A stretch of 64,000 bases of DNA from Uranotaenia lowii (GCF_029784155.1 NC_073692.1:368323160-368387159); one strand, 5' to 3'. Numbered from the stretch's first letter, positions 11,243 through 23,397 are shown. The notes: generated by a model not told the origin, from the letters alone. Made by a program: numbers and translations.

Positions 11243-13550
11243 GAGTGATTGTTCGTTGTACTGAAAGCTGAAAACCTTTCAAAATAATGAGCTTGCAACC
11301 CTGCTGTAGGGCTGGCTTTAAGACTGCTTGGTTTTGCTCGAGACACTGACAGAAAATCAAAAATTCCAATCGTGAATTTCTCTACCGAAAAAAGGTTGTC
11401 CCAGAAATCACAACTCGAAAAATTATTAAGTGTTTTTTTTCAAATTTGGAACACCTCCAATTTTTAATCTGATAATTCTTTGCATCACACTATCCTTACA
11501 CTATGAACGGGAGGGCGTCGATACGAAATCAGTGTATAATATGACTAATTTCAAGCAACACAATTGTTTCTTTATGTTATCGTCGAATTTAGTTTGCGGT
11601 GAACAACGTCCAGGTGACATCCAAGGACATAAGCCTTTTCGTCAAGCGAGAATCCAATAGGCGGTGGAAGCGATGCCGAATTTGGGTGATGGTTTTACAT
11701 TAGTCTAAGTCCAAGTCCAAGTAGGATGCAGCTAAAATTTCACCCACCTTTTGACAGATCTTACGGGTTTTTCTTAAGGAAAGAAAGAATAACTCCATTC
11801 CAGCTTCAAACTAGGAGTTATATTTTTCGTAAAACGACAATTCTTGACCGATTGGTTTTTTACGAGCTTCAATCGTAAACTAAAACAAGGATAAATCAAA
11901 TCAATCAAATAGGATAACGCGCGTGATAACACCCGCTACTAAACTATTGGAATCACCAGCCAGCCTGATCATCCATCGGTCGTCCGTCATCGTGACTCAT
12001 AAATTCAACTACAAAACCGATGTGCCATGTAGAGGAACGAATTGGATATCATGACTATTGTCGTCGTGGGTTCTTGTGCCGCGCGAATTGAGCTGTGGAA
12101 ATCTCCTCGGGAACGGAATACCCGAAAGAGTTGGATGCCCTAAAGAGGAAACGATCTCGAACGCCGAGAACTTGAGCAACGGCCTTGACCGTCGTCGCTC
12201 GTCGTCGTAGTAGAATCTTATTCAGCTGGTTGATTGTAGTTTTTTTTCTGGGTCCACCGTATTTTACAGTGTGTGCCTTAATGTTTGCACATTATATTTT
12301 GAAGTGATTGTTGGAACAAATCTTCCCATATTTTGAAATCTTAAAAATTTGGAAAATTAAACAAAAATCAAAATTTTGTCTTGTATTTTCTGGTGTAGTC
12401 ATCTTCGTCTCCGTCAAACTGAGAGTCAAGAAATAATAAGTATGCACGAGCCCTACTGTTGAGAGTACAGTACAGTAATTTTCATACTTTTAACCACGTT
12501 CAGGATGGCGCCATGGTCGCCGGCTCGCTTCCAAACGAGCCGAGCTATAAGATCATAACGGACATCATCGGACAAGATCGTCAGGCCCTGTTTGCTGCCG
12601 CCAGTTGACGGATGAAGAAAATATGAGCTTATGACCATATATGCAAGTTCGGCTAATGGTGGCGTTTGGATTTATTACTCCCGCTCGATTGTGATGCTGG
12701 TTCAATCTGAGGGAGAAGCTGTCCACCGCACCAGTCGGAAGTTTTGTCGTTTTTTTAAGTAAACATGTGTACCGGCTCCCTCTCCTCTATAGTGTATTTG
12801 CGGCTTGGTTGATGAACAGGCTGATGATATGTTTTATTCTTGGAAGAAGGGCTTCCCATTCAATCGAAATGGACAGATATTGTTCTGTCACGACGACTAC
12901 GACGACAATCACACGCGACATTGGGCGCACTTATGGAAATTTATCAGTGCAGAAAACGGTACCTAGTGAGTACCTTACTAGCTAGTTATAAACGGAAATG
13001 TCAACTATATAGCGAACATGACACCTTGAGGTGAAACGCTGTTGCACTGACCGAACTAAGTGATCTTAGCTTTTTTTTTTTAAAGCAAAACTAATGATAT
13101 AACAGGTTGATACACTACTTAGTTCACAGCACAATTAATGTCGAATTGGCATTTTTTGTCTTGTTTTAAACTTTGTAATGGACATACTAGTGTAATCCTA
13201 ATCAAATTCCAGTCAGTTTTTTCAGTTCTCTGCTACAGCCTTTCTGTACAAGTTTCGAACACACTTTTTTCTTTGAAATATCCGCTGTTACAATAGTTTG
13301 GGCGGTTTTGACTGAAAATTCTGTTGTCTACACTGGTAAGGTTAATGATGAGCGGTCTGTCAAAGTGCAAACTTAAGCATTAGGGTGGCAATTAATGCAT
13401 GGGAACAATTTCATTTTCGAATTTTGAAAACGAACCATATTTAGTTTGTTTTAAAATTTCGATTTTTTACCCTAAAAACACATAAGGAGGATCAAAGGAA
13501 ATCGGGAAGTTAAAATTTTAATTTTAATACCAAATGACTTAAAAATGAAT
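11243..13550. other. intergenic, no supported gene
   Basis: Mixed composition. The stretch 12040-12240 and 12500-12720 is less A+T-rich and contains a small hairpin GGCTCG/CGAGCC near 12530, but frames on both strands are short and unrecognised (12453-12638 minus, 12767-13034 plus). Unannotated noncoding exons cannot be excluded. Confidence 0.35.
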
Positions 13551-13723
13551 AGGGCGGCATCCATAAATTACGTAACGGGAAAAGTACAGTTTTTACACCC
13601 TTCCCCCGTATGACTTTAGTGACCAAAATTTGAAAAAAAAAGTGACCAAATAGTGACTTTGAGGACCGAAAAAAGTGACCAAATAGTGACTATGTAGAAC
13701 TAAAAAAATTACTTTGAAGTACA

Positions 13724-13746
13724 GGGGGGGGGGGGGGGGGGGGGGG
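13724..13746. repeat. homopolymer of 23 G
   Basis: An uninterrupted G run in strongly A+T-rich DNA, just inside the left TIR of the host element. Its exact length is likely to vary between individuals and sequencing reads. Confidence 0.95.
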
Positions 13747-13955
13747 TCGAAATTCAAATTTAGGTAAAAAATTCTTTTCCTCATTTTCAACTGGAAGTTG
13801 AGTGAGATATTCCGCTGTTATTTTTTAATTTGAACAAAAAATATTTAATCACGATTTAAAATGTAAAAAAAACCATTCTAAAGACGAGATAGGGTTTTTG
13901 TATATCAAGTTTTGAGTTCCAATACAAAAGGTTGATTGAACTGAAAATAAAAATC

Positions 13956-15751
13956 TACAATCAAAGTTAGTTTCAATGCACAGTTTGCTTGTTTGTCTCT
14001 CCGGTGTGTCGGTGGTTACAGCTTATGTAGCATAGAAAATTGCGTTAAGTGAAACAAAAATTAAAGAATCTAAAGTGTTGTTTAGTAGATGTTAAAAAAG
14101 AAGGAATATTCAGTGAATTATTTGAAGCTAACTCTTATGAATATTAGAGTTCTGATACTTCGTTTTATGGCCAAATAATGATTGTTCTAATGCTACATAT
14201 GTGGGGGTCGTTTTTTTCTCCTTTCGGAGATCCGTGGAATATTTTTTTTCCAACAAATTCTCGCGCTACGGTGTTATGAAATGTGGTTACTAGGAAAGTG
14301 AACGAAGAGATCAAGGAAGATGTAGTTTGATGGGACTTCAATAAAATTTTGGAAATCAATTGGTGGTTTGAAAATGCTGAGAACATAGGATCTGACGACG
14401 GGACATGCACAATCAAGTTCGGACGCGTTGCTGAAAATGATAGTCAAAAACAAAGCAAGCAGTGAGGACGTTCTAATTATTTGAATTATTTCTCTCTTTT
14501 CTCTTTCGCTCTTGTATTCTTTGATCAGACTTATTTTAGCTTTAGCTCTACCACGCAGTGATTCACTGACAGTAAACATGCGTTGCCATGGGAACGGGGG
14601 CGGAGGGTCTGATTCCTAACCTTTTGGAGATTTTGATGTTCTCAAAGTGGGTGGCGAGGAAGAGAGATTGGGCCGACTTTCCCGAGCAGTAGCGGTGTTC
14701 AATTATGCTACAATGTCATTATCGATTAGGTTTCATTGAGATGCTCGGCAGAAGTAATGGGATTCGTGATTTTTGTTGAAGCAACTTGCTATGTGGAAAA
14801 TTCTAGGCATTAATTGACTAGTCTCTAGATTACCGTACAATGTGAGCATAATTGGTAAGCGAATGCCGACTGCTGGTTGTTCGTTTGGCATGAGGAGCGG
14901 TAGGAATATCAATCATTTATTTGTTTTTTCACCAACATAGTTACATTTTGAAGATGGAATGTTTTGCTCTTATGTTTTTGTATTTCCCTAGACTAAATTG
15001 ATTCAAGCCTCCCAAATATTAATGGAGTAACTAATATACGTTCAAAAAATAGATTTGCGTATTGCGTCTTAGGAATCAATGAATGTTGATACTTTTTTGG
15101 AATTTTAAGAATTTCATACTTATTATACTGTCTTTTTTTCTGTTTTGATTTAGCATTTCGAGCAATATTTAATCCATTTTATCTCGCGAGCATGATTGAT
15201 CATTTTTTATATCTTATTTTTTTATCTATGTTAATTCTTTGTAAGTATTTTTTAGAAACTGGAAAAAGGTCGTTAAACGGTATTGAGCATTCAACTTAAG
15301 GTAAGATTTGGGTTCAATGGAATGGTAAGATTTTGATTATGGTGTTGTATGGTAAGATTGATTTGCTATATTTCCATTTTAAATGATTTATTTGATATAT
15401 AAATAATAGAATGACCAATCAGGTGCCAGCTGGGCAGGTATCTACACGTATGCGGAATACCTGTCGAAGATTCATTGCATGTTAAATGTGATGAATTTTA
15501 AAACGGCTGTGTAGTTGATTGACTCATTCACTCATATAAAACTATCACATACACGTTAAACATTCACGCCACAACAGTTCATACGAAGCCATGGTGTCGG
15601 GTATGCGGTAATTTGCAGTACAGATTCGCCGAAATATTAATCTAAAGGATGCAATTTAGCGCATGCGTTGGCGAAACTGCGGTGAATCCGTGCACCCATG
15701 GTGGATTATCTACATACATACATACATACAATCAAAGTTAGTTTCAATGCA
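13956..15751 (+). mobile_element. insertion flanked by 25-bp direct repeats, with an (ACAT)n tail
   Basis: An exact 25-base sequence that starts TACAATCAAAGTTAG and ends CAATGCA occurs at 13956-13980 and again at 15727-15751. The inserted 1.75 kb ends in TACATACATACATACA immediately before the second copy. A long target-site duplication plus a simple-repeat tail is the signature of target-primed reverse transcription. No RT frame is recognisable inside, so this is a non-autonomous or heavily 5'-truncated retroelement. Overlapping minus-strand frames at 14165-14579 are unrecognised. Confidence 0.65.
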
Positions 15752-15934
15752 TGAACGTCAAATAATGTCGTAGTTCGAAATGTCTCAAGCCAAGGGTAAT
15801 TCATGTCGAAATTCCGCCGGAGGCGAAATAAATTTTTGACTGACTGATCAAGTAATTTACCGTTACTACGTATTTTCGCCTCATGTAAATATTAACACGC
15901 GCAATTCAAATTACTCTTTCATTGGTTTATTTTC

Positions 15935-16081
15935 GGTGAAAAAAGTAACTTTTGGTGATAAAAGTGACCATTTTTCGGAAAATAGTGGCTTTAGTGACCA
16001 AATGATGAAAAAAGTGACTTTTTAGTGACTGACCCAAAAAAAGTGACCAAGTCACTAAAAAGTGACTCGCTACCAGCCCTG
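15935..16081. mobile_element. hAT-like terminus rich in GTGAC repeats
   Basis: Read on the minus strand, the right edge begins CAGGGCTGGTAGCGAGTCAC and continues with alternating GTCACTTTTT and AGTGAC motifs. A CAGGG start is characteristic of hAT terminal inverted repeats. The opposite end is not found nearby in inverted orientation. Related GTGACC repeats at 13611-13700 run in the same direction. Confidence 0.5.
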
Positions 16082-16271
16082 CGTATGTGATTTGTGTGAA
16101 ATTGTGATGAAATCACTTAAAAATAGTTGTAGAATGATTTTTTAATGGAACAAAAATATTATTACGTTTCGCTGAGAATACCTCCCCTCGCCTTTCTAAG
16201 CCACTACTCGTAAGGATCAAGCTTACTCCCTCCTCTCCCTAAGAGCGTTACGTAATATATGGATGTACCCT

Positions 16272-16851
16272 TAAACGTCGCCATCTGGTGTTATGTCTAG
16301 AAACATTAAAAAAAAAGATTTTCTGGGTGTTCGCAACACATGCCTCCAAATAACAGTCGTCGCCCATGTCGAAGAGGATAGCGTTCAAGTCTTCTATGGC
16401 AACGACCATCAAATCGAGTCTCGGTCATGGTATAGGTACATAGGGCTCTTTATGTGGGTTGATGGTTTGAGCATTTGTAAGATGCCAGTCATCATATCTT
16501 TTGTAGAAATCTAGTAAGCATAGGTATATGATAATAATAAGGAGGCCACGATCGTATGAGTGTAATTTCATCATTATTGCTCAACACGTCAAACAATAAT
16601 GTTGTATAAAACCACAAGTCTCTCTCTTTTTCCGGCCCCTGCAGATTCGGAAGTGGATTTGGAAGGCGACTGAAGCTTCTGATCCGGACAATACCTGAAC
16701 TGATAACTCTGGAAAGCAGATACGTTCCGGATACTCTGGCGAAGTTTTCCAGGCACTGGCGCTGTCAAGATGGCAGGTAGTGGCGGAGCCAGGGATTGCG
16801 GATGACGTTTGTCCTTCTGCCAGTCGCTGCAGGGAGCATCTCAGTACTAGC
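16272..16851. other. intergenic, no supported gene
   Basis: A 73-codon frame at 16293-16514 is not recognised. A less A+T-rich tract at 16620-16850 begins just after a C-rich acceptor-like CCTGCAG and could be noncoding exon sequence, but nothing supports that further. Confidence 0.35.
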
Positions 16852-17048
16852 TAAGAGCAAGTTCACTGGTGTTTGGAAAAAGTGGTAGAAATTTTCACAT
16901 TTTGGGAAAAAGTAGTAGAAATTTTTGACAATTCTACCATGCCAAATGTTTTCAAGATCTTTGGGCGTTGTATTTTTTTACAGCACTGTTTCTATTTCAG
17001 CCGTATGTGGTAGAAATATTGCTATTTTTGCATCACAGCATGCGAAAC

Positions 17049-18026
17049 CGATTGTATGCCATTTAACCGAAAACGATTGCCCAGAATGACTTTTCCCCAG
17101 AATGACAAATACACGAAATCAAACCTCAGAATGAACCATTTGCCAGAAAAAAATTCTCCAGAATGCACCATTTACCAGAATTTTTTTCCCAGAATGGAAC
17201 ATTTCCCAGAATTTTTTTTCCCAGAATAGAACATTTCCCAGAATGACACAAATCCCAGATTATTTCCTCTTGTATCATTTTGTTTTTATTTTTGTGCTGT
17301 TAAATCTAATGAATTCTTGTAAATTTCATATGATTCCAATTAAATTTTCAAAATGATTTTTCAAATGAAACCAATTGTTTGAAAGTTTCCAACTAAAATT
17401 ATTTAAGAACCGATATTATGTTTTGTGGTTTGGGTACTTGAATTAATTCAATGCCAACCATGGTCCTTTGAAAACCGTTTTGGTATCCGACTCCTCACGC
17501 TGCGTGTTCTAATTTGGAAGACGTTTTGTCCTTCACGCTGTCGCGTGGCGGACGGGGCTACGGGATCAGCCCTAGCTTTCACGCAGACCTAGGAAGCTCC
17601 GGCAGACCTAGACTAATGTAATGGGGTCGCCGCTTCCGACGGCGGGTTGGCGGCCACCTCGGATTTGGGAGCTTCGGCGGCTTTGTGCCGCCTCAGCCCC
17701 TTCATTCTCATTGGTTGCGGCTTTGCCGCAATTGAATAAAGTTATGAAACCCCATTTTTTTGTAACAATTCCTTTTTTTTTAAATAATTTCTAATAAGGA
17801 TAAATGTTTCCAATTTTCTGGGAAATGGTTCTTCTGGCGAAAAAATTTCTGGAAAATGGTTCATTTTGGTGAAAAAATTTCTGGGAAATAGTACATTCTG
17901 GCGAAAATTTTTCAGGGGAATGGTTCGTCTGGGGAAAAAAGTTCTGGGGAATGGTTCTTTCTGGCGATTGAATTTCTGGGGATTTTTCATTCCGGGCAAT
18001 GGTTTTCGGGTAAATGGAGTACAACC
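17049..18026. mobile_element. 978-bp foldback element with 8-bp TSD TGCGAAAC
   Basis: Exact TGCGAAAC copies flank it (17041-17048 and 18027-18034). The ends are inverted copies (TTGTATGCCATTTAACCGAA against TTGTACTCCATTTACCCGAA) that continue into ~220-bp arms built of CCCAGAATGAACCATT-like repeats on the left and their reverse complements on the right. An 8-bp duplication suits hAT or P-like elements. The repeats explain the proline- and arginine-rich false frames at 17742-18068. No transposase is present. Confidence 0.75.
17460..17745 (+). other. GC-rich, hairpin-bearing core of the foldback element
   Basis: This 285-bp block is markedly richer in G+C than its surroundings. It contains two tight inverted repeats, GGCGGCTTTGTGCCGCC and TTGCGGCTTTGCCGCAA, and ends GAATAAAG. 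It could be captured cargo or the 3' end of a retroposon that landed in the foldback element. No protein family is recognised. Confidence 0.5.
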
Positions 18027-18166
18027 TGCGAAACTACAACACGTGTTGTAGAAAAACTTGAAGGCCACAGATCTTGAAAATGTTTTTGCATGGAAAATTT
18101 TTCAAAATGTGCTAAAAGTGACAAAATTTCTACCACTTTTTCCCAGCATTAGTGAACTAGCTCTAA

Positions 18167-18885
18167 CGGATCCAGAAGTGGTGGTCAACCGTTGAATAAA
18201 TTTGTTTTCGCGGACAATCTTACTTAACTGCTGTTTTCCAGTTCTACATTGTTCCTGAAAATTTTAGTTTTTTGGAAAATTCATAACCTACCTCTTAAAA
18301 TGCTCAATGGAGTTGAAATTCGACGATCTGTAGGTATTTTTAGAGGTTAAAGGATATTATGCAGTATTTACTCTCGTACAAAATGAGCAATTTTCTCGGC
18401 TTCTATACCATATTAGGCGGAGTTATCACGTGAAAAAGACAATTTTTTCACGACAAATTGCAGGTCGTTTTATAGAATGGTCGAACAATACATTTGGAAC
18501 ATCGTTGAGCTGGAAAGTTAATGTTTTATAATATTCCACTTTTCCCCAAAGAAAATGTAAAAAATTAATAGGAGCGGCCACTAGGGCCTTTATTAATGAT
18601 TATTGATTAACGAAAAAAAAATCTTAACCAAGTTTCAACTCATGTTTAAAGTTAGAAATTATCTTTCAGCATCTGAAAGTTTGCAAACATTATGTAGGAA
18701 TCTGTAACTTTTGAATTTTGATGAACTTATCTCTTTTTCCTTATTCGATTATTTACTTTTGATCCATCAAATTCTGATGATGAAAATTAAAATTGGTCTA
18801 ACAGATTTGTTAATTTTTTTTTTCAAAAAAAAGAAATACTTCATGGTAGTCTTAAGGGACTCAAATAATAGATCTGTCGAGATTA
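18167..18885. other. A+T-rich spacer and probable 5' UTR of the CR1-like LINE
   Basis: No coding signal. The right part presumably belongs to the 5' UTR of the LINE whose first ORF begins at 18886, but the exact element start cannot be placed. Confidence 0.4.
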
Positions 18886-19962
18886 ATGTCTCGACAGAAT
18901 GAAATAATGGAGCAACTTAAACTCCAAAACAGCTCCCAGGAGAGAATTAGTTCACAATTAGTGAAATTTTCATGCCTGGAGACCTTGATTGAGGGTATAG
19001 ATACGCTCTCAAATCAAATAAACGGTCTGAAAAAAGAGCTGTCATCGCTTAAAAAACTGGAACTGTCCAACACGGCGACAATAAATGAAATTGTCCAGTC
19101 CTGCAACGAGGATAGTCGTTCGTTGAAAGCTGACTTCAGCCAGGCAGTATCAACAATATTAGCAGCCAGTCAATCACCAATAGACATTCAAGCGGATCTT
19201 GATAGTCTAAGACTGGAAATCGGGGAACAACACCGTAGCTGCTATATAAATTTTGAACAGGAGCTCACTCCTACGCTCCAGTCAATCGCGGTGGAACTGA
19301 ACGCGTTAAGAGCTACAGTGAGGAATCCTGGTGTAAACGAGGACCTTATTGATGAATTACGGTCCATTCACGACGCTGTGAAAGCCAAACCGGCCGATCA
19401 TCAACACGACTCAGGACCAACTTTAGCCGAGGAAATTGTTTCGTCGTCAAGGGTAAATCCATCTACTTCGTCTAGCGGCTGGAGACGAATCGGAAACAAA
19501 ATGCTTTGGAAACCTCAACAGTACTGGGAAGAATACGACGAGAGGAAACGGAAGCGTGCGGCTCAAGTCAAGGCCTCGGAAAAAGCCAGGCGAAAACAGC
19601 ATAAAAAACAGCAGCATCAACAAAGACAAAAAGAAATGTTCCTATCAAGAAAACAACAGAAGCAGTCACGAAAACAATCCCCCGTAAAAAATTCATCAAA
19701 AGCAAGAGCCACTACTGACAAAGAGCTACTGGCTGCCGCAAAAGTCGCTTTTAATAGAAAATCAACTCCGAAAGCGAAGATCCCGACCTTCATCAACTTC
19801 CAACGGGGAGAAACATTGAACCCCGGTCCTAGTTCTGCTTCACCAAATGTGCTAAGGCATCGAAAAAGGCCTTCAAATATTCCTGCGCCACCCCCGGTCT
19901 CTCCACACCTTCCGAACTCATCAACATACCAGAACAGTAACACGATTCCTCTGTATTTATAA
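18886..19962 (+). CDS. CR1-like LINE ORF1 protein, 358 aa
   Basis: First ORF of a non-LTR retrotransposon, presumably an RNA-binding chaperone. The N-terminal ~110 residues are heptad-like and leucine-rich (coiled coil, for example LIEGIDTLSNQINGLKKELS). A strongly basic, glutamine-rich stretch spans residues ~210-275 (KARRKQHKKQQHQQRQKE). A proline-rich tail ends in IPLYL. No CCHC zinc knuckle or PHD finger is visible. The start is the first ATG of the open frame, which is uninterrupted, so the copy is young. It is followed directly by the ORF2 frame, which overlaps its last ~20 bases. Confidence 0.75.
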   Translation: MSRQNEIMEQLKLQNSSQERISSQLVKFSCLETLIEGIDTLSNQINGLKKELSSLKKLELSNTATINEIVQSCNEDSRSLKADFSQAVSTILAASQSPIDIQADLDSLRLEIGEQHRSCYINFEQELTPTLQSIAVELNALRATVRNPGVNEDLIDELRSIHDAVKAKPADHQHDSGPTLAEEIVSSSRVNPSTSSSGWRRIGNKMLWKPQQYWEEYDERKRKRAAQVKASEKARRKQHKKQQHQQRQKEMFLSRKQQKQSRKQSPVKNSSKARATTDKELLAAAKVAFNRKSTPKAKIPTFINFQRGETLNPGPSSASPNVLRHRKRPSNIPAPPPVSPHLPNSSTYQNSNTIPLYL

Positions 19963-20024
19963 ACCAAGCGGATCATGTTACCATTCGTTCGTGCGATCAC
20001 CCAGTTATCAATAATAAAGAAATT

Positions 20025-22915
20025 GTGGCATATTGCCAAAACTTTAACAGAATGCGAAGCGCATCTAAACTAAACACAATTCATAAAAATTTAGTAGCAA
20101 GTAATTATACTATCATTTTAGGAACCGAAACAAACTGGGATGATAGTATAAAAAGCGAGGAAATTTTTGGATCGCGTTACAATGTCTACAGAGATGACCG
20201 AAATTTCAATTTGTCCGACAAGAAATCAGGCGGAGGCGTTGTAGTAGCAATAAGCTCTGCTTTCGATTCTGAGCTCATTGAAATAACTAAGCACAAAGAA
20301 TTTGAGCAGGTGTGGGCAAAAGCTCAAATCTTCAAGGAAACTCATATTTTTGGGTCGATCTACTTTCCTCCAGAATATGCCAGTAAAGATTATTTCCAAA
20401 AGTTTCTACTGAGCATAACAGAACTATTCAAAAGCTTCCAACCCGAATTCAAAATTCACCTGTATGGCGATTTTAATCAATCGAATCTACAATTTTTACC
20501 CGATGAAGATAATGAAGCAATCCTTTTACCGATTTTTGGAGATAATGAAACATTACAATTCCTTTTTGACAATCTTGCTACCTTATGTCTTAATCAAATA
20601 AATCATGTGAAAAATGCCTGCAATCGCTATCTCGATTTACTGTTTTCAAACTTGACTGATGACTTTTGTATTTTGGAAGCTACTAATCCAATTTGGAAAA
20701 ATGAGACATTTCATACAGCTATCGAATTTTCAATTATATGTTCTGACAACAAAGGAATACCAGAATACGAATATGAGGAGACCCTTGACTTTTTCCATGC
20801 AAATTACACAATGATTAAAACTAAATTACAATCAGTTAATTGGCAATCATCATTTCAAAGCGAAACCAATTGTCACGAAAACCAAATTGTCAATCAGGTA
20901 GCTATTTTTTATAACATTCTTGGTAATATCTTGAGTAAATATGTCCCAATAAAAATAAAGCGACGAACGAATAATAACAGAAATCCGCCATGGTTTTCAA
21001 AAGAGCTAAAGCATCTTAGAAATAAAAAGCAGAAAGCGCATAAAAACTGGAAGAAGACACCATCGCTAGCTAATAGTTTAGAATATCAAGAAGCATGCAA
21101 CCAACTAGCCATATGCATTAATACCTCCTTCGAAGAATATAATAGGAAAACAGAGGAAAACATTAAATCTAACCCAAGAAGCTTCTTCAAGTATGTAAGT
21201 TCCAAAATGAAAAGTAATAATTTTCCATCTCGTATGCACTTGGACAGCGCTAACGGTAATAATTCCCATGAAATATGTAATTTGTTTGCAAATTTCTTCC
21301 AAAGCGTTTACACCAGTTTTTCGGAAGCCGATCGCGACACTGCGTTTTTCGATTATTTTTCCGACTCAGCATCATTGACTGTGGTAGATTCAATCACCCT
21401 TGAGGAAATACACAAATCAATTTGCTCCCTGGATAGCTCCAAAGGACCCGGGCCTGATGGAATTCCTCCATTACTTTTAAAAAATCTTGTAAATGAACTA
21501 AGTATGCCCTTGTTTCTATTGTTCAACTCATCGTTGAAATCCGGTGTTTTTCCTCAAGTATGGAAAGAATCTTTTCTTGTACCTATTTTCAAGTCGGGGA
21601 AAAAGTCTGACATTAAAAATTACCGGGGTATAGCAATCTTATCGTGCATACCGAAACTTTTTGAAGCAATAGTAAATCAAAAAATATATAATCAAATAAA
21701 AACACTCATAACTGAAAAGCAACATGGATTTGTTAAAGGACGATCTACAGCGACTAATTTACTTGAATTCGTTTCTTATAATATCCACTCTATGGATCAA
21801 GGAAATTCCGTTCAGGCTCTATACACGGACTTCAGTAAAGCTTTTGATAGAATCGACATCCCTTTGTTAATTTTTAAACTACATAAAAACGGATTCAGTA
21901 CACAACTGCTGAAATGGATTGAGTCGTATTTGACAAACCGTACACAAATTGTTAGATTCAATGGTTCACTTTCGAAAAGCATCTCCGTTACATCTGGTGT
22001 GCCTCAAGGCTCCCATCTCGGTCCCTTATTATTTATCTTATACGTCAATGACATTACTTATTTACTGAACCAGCTAAACGTGCTTATATACGCAGACGAT
22101 ATGAAGCTTTATATGATAGTCAACAACGAAGAAGATTTCAGGGTGTTTCAAAATGAAATAAATATTTTTTACAAATGGTGCAGTAAAAGTCTTCTTGAGC
22201 TAAACGTGAAAAAATGTTCACATATTGTATTTACAAGGAAAAAATATCCGTCATATGAAATTGTCACATTAGGAAATGAGCCTGTGGAGAGAATCAATAA
22301 GATAAGAGATCTAGGTATTATATTGGACTCAAAACTTACTTTTGTAGATCACTATAACTCAGAAATTAAAAAATCAAATAGTATGCTTGGCTTTATAAAA
22401 CGTTTTAGTTATAATTTTCAAGACCCATATACATTAAAAACATTGTACACAGCTTATGTCCGATCCATACTTGAATACTGCAGCGTTGTGTGGTTCAAAT
22501 TTCTCATAAAAACCGTCTAGAATCCATTCAGAAACAATTTGTTCTATTTGCTTTACGAAATCTAGGATGGTCTCAGAGCCAATTACCAAGCTACGAATCA
22601 CGCTGTTTACTAATAAATATTGAACCATTAAGTGTTAGAAGAGAATTTGCTGCAATCTCCTTTGTAAACGACATAATTAATCAGCGTGTTCAATCTACTT
22701 ATCTACTAAATCAGTTAAACTTTTATTGTCCGAGTCGCCAGTTGAGAACCAGAAATCTGTTTATTTTAACCTCTGCTCGAACTGATTATGGTAAAAATAG
22801 TCCAATCAATTGTCTTATGCAGAATTATAATAAAAACTACCAGAACATAGATTTTACTATGTCTAAACAGCAGCTAAAAAGTGCTTTTTACGGCGACAGG
22901 CACTTAAGAACCTAA
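20025..22915 (+). pseudogene. CR1-like LINE ORF2 (endonuclease-RT), one frameshift
   Basis: Endonuclease and reverse transcriptase of the same LINE. An APE-type endonuclease covers the first ~240 residues (IILGTETNWDDSI, HLYGDFNQSNL). The RT follows with GPGPDGIPPLLLKNL, KNYRGIAILSCIPKLFE, QHGFVKGRSTATNLLEF, TDFSKAFDRID, GVPQGSHLGPLLF and the catalytic IYADDMKLY (YADD at 22089-22100). Frame one ends at 22520. The C-terminal part (ESIQKQFVLFALRNLGWSQS) continues in another frame to 22915, so one indel near 22495 is the only obvious lesion. The frame is open from ~19940, but the first ATG is at 20052, so initiation is probably by coupling to ORF1. The 3' UTR ends near 23020 (AATAAATAAATATCAGTCAG). 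Confidence 0.85.
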
Positions 22916-23169
22916 TATTGTAGTATTTAAAGTAATATTAAGATTGTACTACTAGTTTTAAGAATATACATATATGTAGCCTACGATGTTTGGTGAAATA
23001 AATAAATATCAGTCAGTAAAATTTATTTCATTAAACATCCATTTCTTTAAGGTACCTGAGCAAAATGATGGTCGAAATTTTTCTTGGTTACTAACTTTTA
23101 TCTCTTACTGTATCAGAAAAGGGGTAGGCATAATAGCGGCAGGTTATCCAACGATATATTATGGGCCAC

Positions 23170-23393
23170 ATTACATAAAACGAGTCGAGTAACTCGACAC
23201 TATCGAGTCGAGCGAAATGTCGTATTTCGTATTACGGTAGTCGAGTGAAACTGATCGAATTAATTTAAGTGCTGGAATGGTGGCTATCATGTTGAAATTT
23301 TTCGCAGTCGACTCAGTCGAGCTACTCGACTCAAGTTCGATTCAACTCGATTACTGTAATACCAAAATGGCTCACTCGAGTAAAATGACTCGC
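23170..23393. repeat. TCGAG-rich imperfect palindrome
   Basis: Left-arm motifs ACGAGTCGAGTAACTCGAC and TATTACGGTAGTCGAG have inverted partners on the right (GTCGAGCTACTCGACTC and CTCGATTACTGTAATA). The whole 220 bp is a self-complementary cluster of CGAGT motifs, probably a small foldback or MITE-like element. No coding content. Confidence 0.6.
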
Positions 23394-23397
23394 CTTA

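Larger units (their letters stand above)
13551..16271. mobile_element. element with ~27-bp TIRs (CATCCATAAATTACGTAACG)
   Basis: The left end at 13551-13577 carries CATCCATAAATTACGTAACG. The right end at 16245-16271 carries its inverted form with two changes, and AGGG caps both ends. The interior is composite. It includes a GTGACCAAATAGTGAC minisatellite (13611-13700), a run of 23 G (13724-13746), an insertion flanked by 25-bp direct repeats (13956-15751), and a hAT-like terminus (15935-16081). No transposase is seen. Confidence 0.6.
16855..18163. mobile_element. PIF/Harbinger-like MITE split by a foldback insertion
   Basis: Inverted ends of about 50 bp, GAGCAAGTTCACTGG... on the left and GAGCTAGTTCACTAA... 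read on the minus strand at the right, share the stretch GGAAAAAGTGGTAGAAATTT. They are flanked by 3-bp TAA duplications (16852-16854 and 18164-18166), which fits the TWA target of PIF/Harbinger elements. Without the nested element (17049-18026 plus one 8-bp duplication) the MITE is about 323 bp. Confidence 0.65.

Noticed and set aside
14582..14595. Perfect-looking RFX X-box GTTGCCATGGGAAC
   Set aside because: It lies far from the axonemal genes, inside a transposon insertion. A degenerate 14-base motif can occur by chance in a window this size.
17742..18068. Proline/arginine-rich minus-strand frames
   Set aside because: They arise from the CCAGAATG-type repeats in the foldback element arm.
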